Shown here: positions 58,372 to 64,000 of the stretch, in pieces
Numbering within the stretch: position 1 is the stretch's first letter
Layout: the number at the start of each line of letters is the position of its first letter
Source of the DNA: Haberlea rhodopensis
Taxonomy: Eukaryota; Streptophyta; Magnoliopsida; Lamiales; Gesneriaceae
Reading direction: 5' to 3'
DNA length: 64,000 nt
NCBI GenBank assembly: GCA_907163345.1
Contig: CAJQUN010000230.1
Span: forward strand, 248,001 to 312,000
Translations under genes and position numbers: made by a program
The notes under the pieces: model-generated
What the model saw: the letters and a program-made list of their open reading frames with translations, nothing else
What the model was told of the DNA's origin: nothing
Database searches by the model: none

Positions 58372-59864
58372 TGTTAGGATATGCCCTAAGACATATCATT
58401 AGATGATTGTTTATGACATACAATGTAATATGATTTTATAAATGGCAATTCATTATTATATATTATTCTTTTAACTGTGCAACGTGAATTAATATATATG
58501 TTAATGTCCTTAGAATAATATTGTATTATTCTTAAAGATGTCCCTAGTCAAGTATTATCATGAATGGGATAATGATAATACGTAGAGACTAGTATGTGTT
58601 GATCGATGAATTGTTCATTGATATGAGATATCAAATCAACATATGGGTACATGTTAGAGAACGATGTACTGGACAGACCCACCATGAGAATGCAACATGG
58701 ATAGTTATATGATCGTCATATGCAATTCTCATTGTGATAATAATGTATGTAATCCTTACGACTTGTGATCATCAGTGATCTCAACATAAGGAGTTATGTA
58801 TTTTGATATCGTCAAACGTTACCCGTAACAGGGTAAACTATAAAGGCGACTATTGGATACACTACGAATTATGTAGAGGGATGTTGACTGATCGAGATAG
58901 GATTTGTCCCTCCTATATAACAGGAGATGTGTTTGGCCCTTGATCAAGTGAGAACTAAAATGCATGTCCATGCTCGAATGAGTCGATATGAGATATCGAG
59001 CTTATTCGTTTATTCTAGTTCTACTTGGGGATCAAGAAATAAAGATTGGATATACGAGTATGACTATTCAATGACTCGTGTTCAATCTAAACACAAAGGA
59101 CAAAGGGATTAAGCTACATGGTTAATATTATCATAAGTTCTAAAGGTTATGTCGAGTCATTGACATTCTTGTAATTTGGGTAGCATCGATGTGTTGCTAG
59201 ATACCGCTCAATGCTTGCAACATAAAATGAGATTTTATGTCACTGCCAACATTACAAGATCCTATCAGGTCGCACAAAAGATTAAATCGATAAGGGAAAT
59301 TAAATTCATTGGATGAATTAATTAATTAAGAAGAGTCTTAATTAAGTGATTAAAAGGTTTTAATTAAATCATGGGTTTGGGCCCATAAGACTTTGATAAA
59401 GTCTTGAACCTTAATTAAAAGCCTTATAATATAAATACATGGTTTTGATTAATTGTTGATCATACTTTTTCATATCATAGCTTGATATCAAAAAAACCTA
59501 GCCTCTTCTCTCCTCCTCTCGGCCGCCTCATTCCCTTCAAGAGCCACGGCCGCCGCCGCTTGCTTGTCGGAATTGTTGGTAGCCGTTGATCGGTTTTGAA
59601 CCGAGAGTTGAGCTTTGGTTCAAGAATAAGTCTAGCAACTTGTTCTTGAACATCCCTTTCGATTTGATCGTGTGGATACCGTAGAGACGAAAAACTTTCG
59701 TTTGTGACTCGTGGTGCTACAACGAGGATTCTGCTTCAAACACGCTACAAGGGTGAGGCACTTGTAATTCCTTTATCCGATATGAATCCCTATGTATAGA
59801 TCTGCTGGTTAGTAATCCATAAAAAGTTTATTCCGCTGCGTTGTATGCTCTTGGATTACTTACA
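58372..59864 (+). repeat. 3' LTR of the copia element, complete
   Basis: The LTR is 1493 bp, from TGTTAGGATATGCCC just after the polypurine tract to GGATTACTTACA. It contains a CT-rich and GCCGCC-rich stretch at 59500-59560, probably part of the transcribed leader. The right flank is GTATC. Confidence 0.92.
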
Positions 59865-60885
59865 GTATCTATACTATATATTATAATGTGTGAGCATCTT
59901 AAGGTAACCACTTTGATATGACCATTGTGAAATTCAAAAATATCCTCTATTTGCTTAGTAATAGCAATGAGACCATGAGATAAGAGATAATATCAGAAGA
60001 TCACATATTAACTTCCCAACTTAGTTCCCAATTTTTCACAAGTTTTTTTCCTTCACAAAATATGGGCGGTAGTTTTTTCTCTTCCCCATAAAATATCATA
60101 TTTAAATCAGATATTTCAAATATAAAAATTTAGTATAAATATAAAATATATTGAATTTAAAATTTCAACGTGTGTGTGTCGGCCGCTAGTAATAATAATG
60201 TAACCGATAAGAACAACTCATTCCAAATCAAGGACGGGTCTCCCAATCAAGGACCAGCAGCCTGTTAGGCTATTATAATATTTTAAAATTTTGGCTATAT
60301 ATCAAGGCGGAAGGGGCCCAAATGCCGGGAACCCTCGGCGCGTGATACCCCGCAGGATATATCAAATTTTTTTTACATATATCACCAATAAAAATTGGCG
60401 AATACAGTACTGATTTAATTTCTTTTAATTGAATTTATATATGTCAATCGACGAGGGGTATCATTGGCACGGTGAGCACTCAATATTGAGGTATTTGAGT
60501 ATCTAGGGATTTTTTTAAATATTATCAAAATAACCCAACATACGACCGTCACCTTGATTGGAGTGACCACCTTTTTTAACTTCATATTATTATTATTATA
60601 ATTATTATTAAAACATGGTGAAAATTGTTACATACGACCCGAACATAACAGAGTGTCAACCCGAATGGTTGAAACATAAAGTAATGATGAATATTATAAT
60701 TATATTATTATATATATTATTATTATATTATTATACATATTAATATTATATATATTATAATTTATATTATATAACACGTTATATAATAGTATATATATTA
60801 TTATAACATATAATAGTATATATATTATTATTATATATAATAATATAAAATTAAAATAAATAATAAAGAAAAGAAAAGAAAAAAA
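59865..60885. other. AT-rich intergenic DNA
   Basis: No gene. A GC-richer patch at 60300-60355 (GGCGGAAGGGGCCC, CCCTCGGCGCG) stands out and is not identified. 60680-60860 is almost pure A/T. Confidence 0.5.
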
Positions 60886-61020
60886 GACTCGATTCTTTAA
60901 GAAACGAGTCTTAAAAAAAATTTAAATTTGTTAAGAACTCGTTTCATGAAAACGAGTTTTCCACAAATTTAAAATTTGTGCAAAAATTTGTGCAGAACTC
61001 GTGTTTACAATAAACGAGTT
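60886..61020. repeat. Three related hairpins built on CTCGTTT/AAACGAG
   Basis: Inverted repeats at 60886-60910, 60936-60958 and 60996-61020 share arms ACTCGTTT...AAACGAGTT with loops of 5-9 bases. A further AAATTTAAATTTG/ACAAATTTAAAATTTGT pairing lies between them. Confidence 0.8.
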
Positions 61021-61347
61021 ATGGTAAATTGTGGAACATTTTTTATTTTACGGTATTTAATAAATTTTTATTTTTTTTAATAATATTTTGATAATTGTGC
61101 CCGAATTGCGAGTACCCATTGTTTATATAAACTTATTACAAATAAATCTGAAAAAAAAAATTATTATATTCATAAGTTTAATTTTTTAACTATTGGTTTG
61201 AAAAAAATTCTTTCAGTTGAAAACACCATAAACCTAATTTCAGATCTTTCTTTCCTCATCCTGTCGGCCCACGTCTTATATTTTCTGCTAAAATTTTCTG
61301 ACGATTCTCAAATCATTATTTTCTTCATCATCTCGTCGCCCCGATCT
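61021..61347. other. AT-rich spacer before the hAT element
   Basis: T-rich and A-rich runs without coding potential. The last 8 bases before the hAT end are CCCGATCT, the expected target-duplication copy. Confidence 0.5.
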
Positions 61348-63153
61348 TAGGGTGCTTATTGAGCCGGACCAATCGGAACCGGTTCGAAACATGTTCAGAA
61401 CCGGAACCGGTTGGTCCGGTTACAAACTAGAATCCGATCCGGGTAAAATCGGTTCCCTTGGATCGGAACCGCCAATCCGGTGGTTCCGGTTCCAAGGGTT
61501 CCGGTTTCGCGTGGAACCGAAACAGGTAAAAATTAAAAATTTCAAAAAAAAAAATGAAATGGTGGCCAACGACTATTTTAGCCGTTGAGCAACAACAATA
61601 TTAAAAAAAAAATTATCATTCAATTGCTTCTATAAATACCACATTTTTCCTCTCCAATTTTTCATCTCCAACTCTCTTACTCTTACATTCCTACACTTTT
61701 ATTCAATTATCTCATTTTCCCATATTTCCACTAATACGATGGCATCCTCTTCTACTGGTCGTGGTGATCTTGGTGGTCCCTCAAATCTACATTTATTCCA
61801 AGAAAATTATGATATTTTTGCCGAGTTCGATAATGCTTATGATGTTGAAGAAGTGGACATGTTGGAGAACCCGCGGCACCCCAAAATCCGGTCCCCGGCG
61901 GGTCATCCGCAACTACTGTCGCTTCGAGTGTCACGAGTAATCGTCCCAAACGAAGCAAGGTTTGGAATAATTTTGATCTCGAGATAAAACCAGGTACGAA
62001 CGAATCTGTTATTATTTGTAAAATATGCAAAACCATATATAATTATAAAACAGGTGGTTCCGCATGCGGTACCGAAACTTTTAAGAAACATCTAGTTAAA
62101 AACATAATTTTGATGATGTTACTTTAAAACCATCAGGTAAATAACCAACCCAACTTCAAATTAATCCTCAATCTGGCACTAATTTTATCTTAACACTGGG
62201 AAAAAAAAACAAAAGATTATTCGTTCGTTTTGTTGTTAGATGTGAACTTCCCTTTTTGTTTTCTGAAAAAGATGGCTTTATTGAATTTTCTTCTGGTATC
62301 CAACCATGTTTTAGACATATTTCTAGGCACACTTTGAAAAGAAATATTGTGGATGTGTTTATTGATTACCATGAAACTTTAGTTGATCATATTTCTTCTA
62401 TTAACTGCAAATTAAGTTTAACTACTGATATTTGGACGAACACCGCACTAAAAGTGTTGAAAGTTATATATTGTCTGATAAGGATTGGTTTTTTGTTAAT
62501 AATTTAACTGCTTTGTTATCAACTTTTAAAGAAGCAAAAAATCGTTTCTCCGGTGTTTGTTATCCTACTTCTCACTATTTTCTTCCACTTATATTTAACA
62601 TGTTTTGTAAAATTTATTGAATTTAGAGATGATAGTTGTCGTCGTTCGTTTATCGTATGGAGGAGAAGTTCAAAAAATATTGGGAACAAATTCCACACGT
62701 GAACTGTATATCTATATTGTTAGAACCGAGTCAGGGTGTAGAATCTTTTGATATTTTCTTTGAATATTACAGTACGTTTTTGGGTAAGGATGTTGACGAT
62801 CAAAAGACGTCAATCATGCATTCTCTCCAAAATATGTTTGGATTGTACCATAGTGAACAGGGACATAGCTCATTGTCACGTGTAGGAGGAGGAGAAGAAG
62901 AAGATGCTAGTCAGTCATGAAACGGAGGGATTAATCTGTTGAGCAGCCTTGGAAGAAAGAAGCAGAGAGGAAGCGGAGTGTCATCTACCTCTTCAAATGA
63001 GTTGCATTTCTTCCTGGGTCAAATGTTCATTATTGATGAAAATTTTGACGTATATGCAGTCCAAACATCCAGTGTCGCAACGGAGTCGGCATTTTCAACT
63101 TGTGCTCGACTCATTGGAGACTCTAGAGTTTCTCTAAAATCAGAATCATTGTG
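61348..63153 (+). mobile_element. hAT (Ac-like) transposon, degraded and truncated
   Basis: The left terminus TAGGGTGCTTATTGAG is nearly the same as the hAT end at 25458, and is followed by a 150-bp field of ACCGGTT and GGAACCGG motifs typical of hAT ends. A transposase remnant follows. The right end is missing because another LTR element starts at 63154 inside the transposase C-terminus. Confidence 0.8.
61739..63153 (+). pseudogene. hAT transposase remnant (BED finger to dimerisation domain)
   Basis: The ATG at 61739 (MASSSTGRGDLGG) is the likely start. After a frameshift near 61890 there is a BED zinc finger (KRSKVWNNFDLE, CKICK, ETFKKHL; 61940-62100). Later fragments include LSLTTDIWTN (catalytic-core region), a block around 62480-62620 (LTALLSTFKEAKNRFSG) and KFKKYWEQIPHVNCISILL (62640-62720). 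The hAT C-terminal dimerisation motif, of the form P-V/A-S-ES-AFST-R, is seen near 63070-63110 (TESAFSTCARLIGDSRVSL). Stops and frame changes separate them. Confidence 0.82.
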
Positions 63154-64000
63154 TGTTAGGATCGGTCCGGATTGTTTAGAGGGGGGGGGGGGGGGTGAAT
63201 GAACACTCCTTCTAAAAATTGATCCTTCGTGATTTCTTTCGGATTAGTGAAAGAAATCTGTTTCTTAATCAATTCTTGTACAGAACAGACCACTGAAAGT
63301 ATAAGTGCGGAACGGTCTGTTCTTGTATGTAAGAACGGCTCGATGGCTAGTATGAAAGAACAAGTGCAGAAATAAGATACACAGGATATGTTTCTGGAAG
63401 TTCGAAGGTGGTGTAATCCTTCTACGTCTCCCCTTCTTCCAATTAAGGAAGGTTTATACTAGAAGACTTTGATTTATACAATCATGTTGTACAAACCCGA
63501 TTCAGACTGGATTTACCTCACTACCAATCTGAAACTCCTAGTCACTCAATCTGCTCAGACACACACTCTGACAGTTACAATATGTTTCTCACTTCTATTT
63601 CTCAACACAGAAAACAAAATGCGCACAGTGATCCTAAATGATCAAATGTTACAAGGTAAACGTGCTTAAGTATGATTTCAGCTCGAGAGCTTCTGAGCTT
63701 GTAAGCTTGTGCTATTTTTGCTTTTTTTTTGTGCGTCTTTTAATTGATCAGCGAGAGTCAGTAGCAAGAGTCCGTAAGTTCCTTTTGTTGCATCCTTTTA
63801 TAGTTGTATGTACCAACGACATTATTTCCTTTAATGTGCAACTTTGACTCTTCTTAAACACTGAGAAAGCTACAGTCTTCTTCTTCAGGATACTTGCCGT
63901 TCTGGTTCATACTTTCGGCGACTGTCAGGTAAGCTACTCTTTGTCTTCTTACCTTTTATGGCAATCTTCAGTCCTTGGTCCTTTGTAGCATTAATTACAA
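63154..64000 (+). mobile_element. Start of another LTR retrotransposon (runs off the window)
   Basis: TGTTAGGATCGGTCCGG begins abruptly inside the hAT transposase and is followed by a G homopolymer (63181-63194) and GTGAATGAACACT, a start typical of a plant LTR. The remaining 800 bp have no coding homology, consistent with LTR. Neither the second LTR nor coding sequence is in the window, so orientation and class are inferred. Confidence 0.55.

Larger units (their letters stand above)
52421..59864 (+). mobile_element. Ty1/copia LTR retrotransposon with truncated 5' LTR
   Basis: In order: a 104-bp remnant of the 5' LTR, a primer-binding site, a long leader of 1.87 kb, gag-protease-integrase-RT-RNase H, a polypurine tract (AAGTGGGAGAT, 58360-58370) and a 1493-bp 3' LTR. 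Integrase precedes RT, which defines copia. At least three in-frame stops and two frameshifts inactivate it. The 5' LTR remnant and the 3' LTR end are nearly identical, so the element is not very old. The clade is not assigned. Confidence 0.93.

Noticed and set aside
60590..60860. AT-rich tract as a possible replication origin or matrix attachment region
   Set aside because: Base composition alone is not evidence, and such tracts are common throughout the window.

Overview
The window is nuclear DNA of a flowering plant, most likely a dicot. It has spliced genes with plant-specific families (an MKK4/5-type MAPKK, an ATL RING-H2 protein, a CAX antiporter, an MTPC4-type transporter), AT-rich intergenic DNA, and dense LTR, hAT, PIF/Harbinger and RTE-type mobile DNA. 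The MAPKK N-terminus looks asterid-like, but that is only an impression. No prokaryotic features are present.

Layout. 1-7685 is a young chromodomain Ty3/gypsy element on the minus strand; its 3' LTR runs off the left edge. 7.7-12.3 kb holds relics: a copia-like solo LTR, a gypsy solo LTR with a perfect duplication, and a long-inverted-repeat PIF-like element carrying a subtilase gene fragment. 13.9-16.8 kb is a complete tail-anchored E2 gene (UBC33/34 type, +). 17.2-18.2 kb is an odd inverted-LTR structure. 19.6-20.1 kb is an unrecognised small plant gene (+), convergent with an ATL RING-H2 gene (20.8-21.7 kb, -) that carries a frameshift. 22-28.8 kb is AT-rich DNA with hAT, solo-LTR and MITE insertions. 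29.0-31.9 kb is a CAX gene (-), 35.6-36.7 kb an intronless MKK4/5-type MAPKK (-), 38.4-40.1 kb a WSS1/SPRTN-like WLM metalloprotease (-), and 47.3-52.1 kb an MTPC4-type cation-diffusion-facilitator gene (-). Between the last two lies a PIF/Harbinger transposon (41.8-47.1 kb) with an RTE LINE nested inside it, bounded by a 21-bp duplication. 52.4-59.9 kb is a Ty1/copia element with a truncated 5' LTR. 61.3-63.15 kb is a decayed hAT transposon cut by another LTR (63.15 kb to the right edge).

The host genes do not form a pathway. Two are cation transporters (CAX, MTPC4), two belong to ubiquitin conjugation or ligation (E2, ATL), one to MAPK signalling and one to DNA-protein-crosslink repair. Coding sequences of the E2, CAX, WSS1-like and MTPC4 genes were assembled by hand from splice sites and stay in frame to the stop. 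I saw no tRNA, rRNA or CRISPR. I found no clearly new biological system. The most unusual structures are the inverted-LTR element, the PIF-like element with captured gene DNA, the LINE-in-Harbinger nest and the palindrome cluster in the copia leader.
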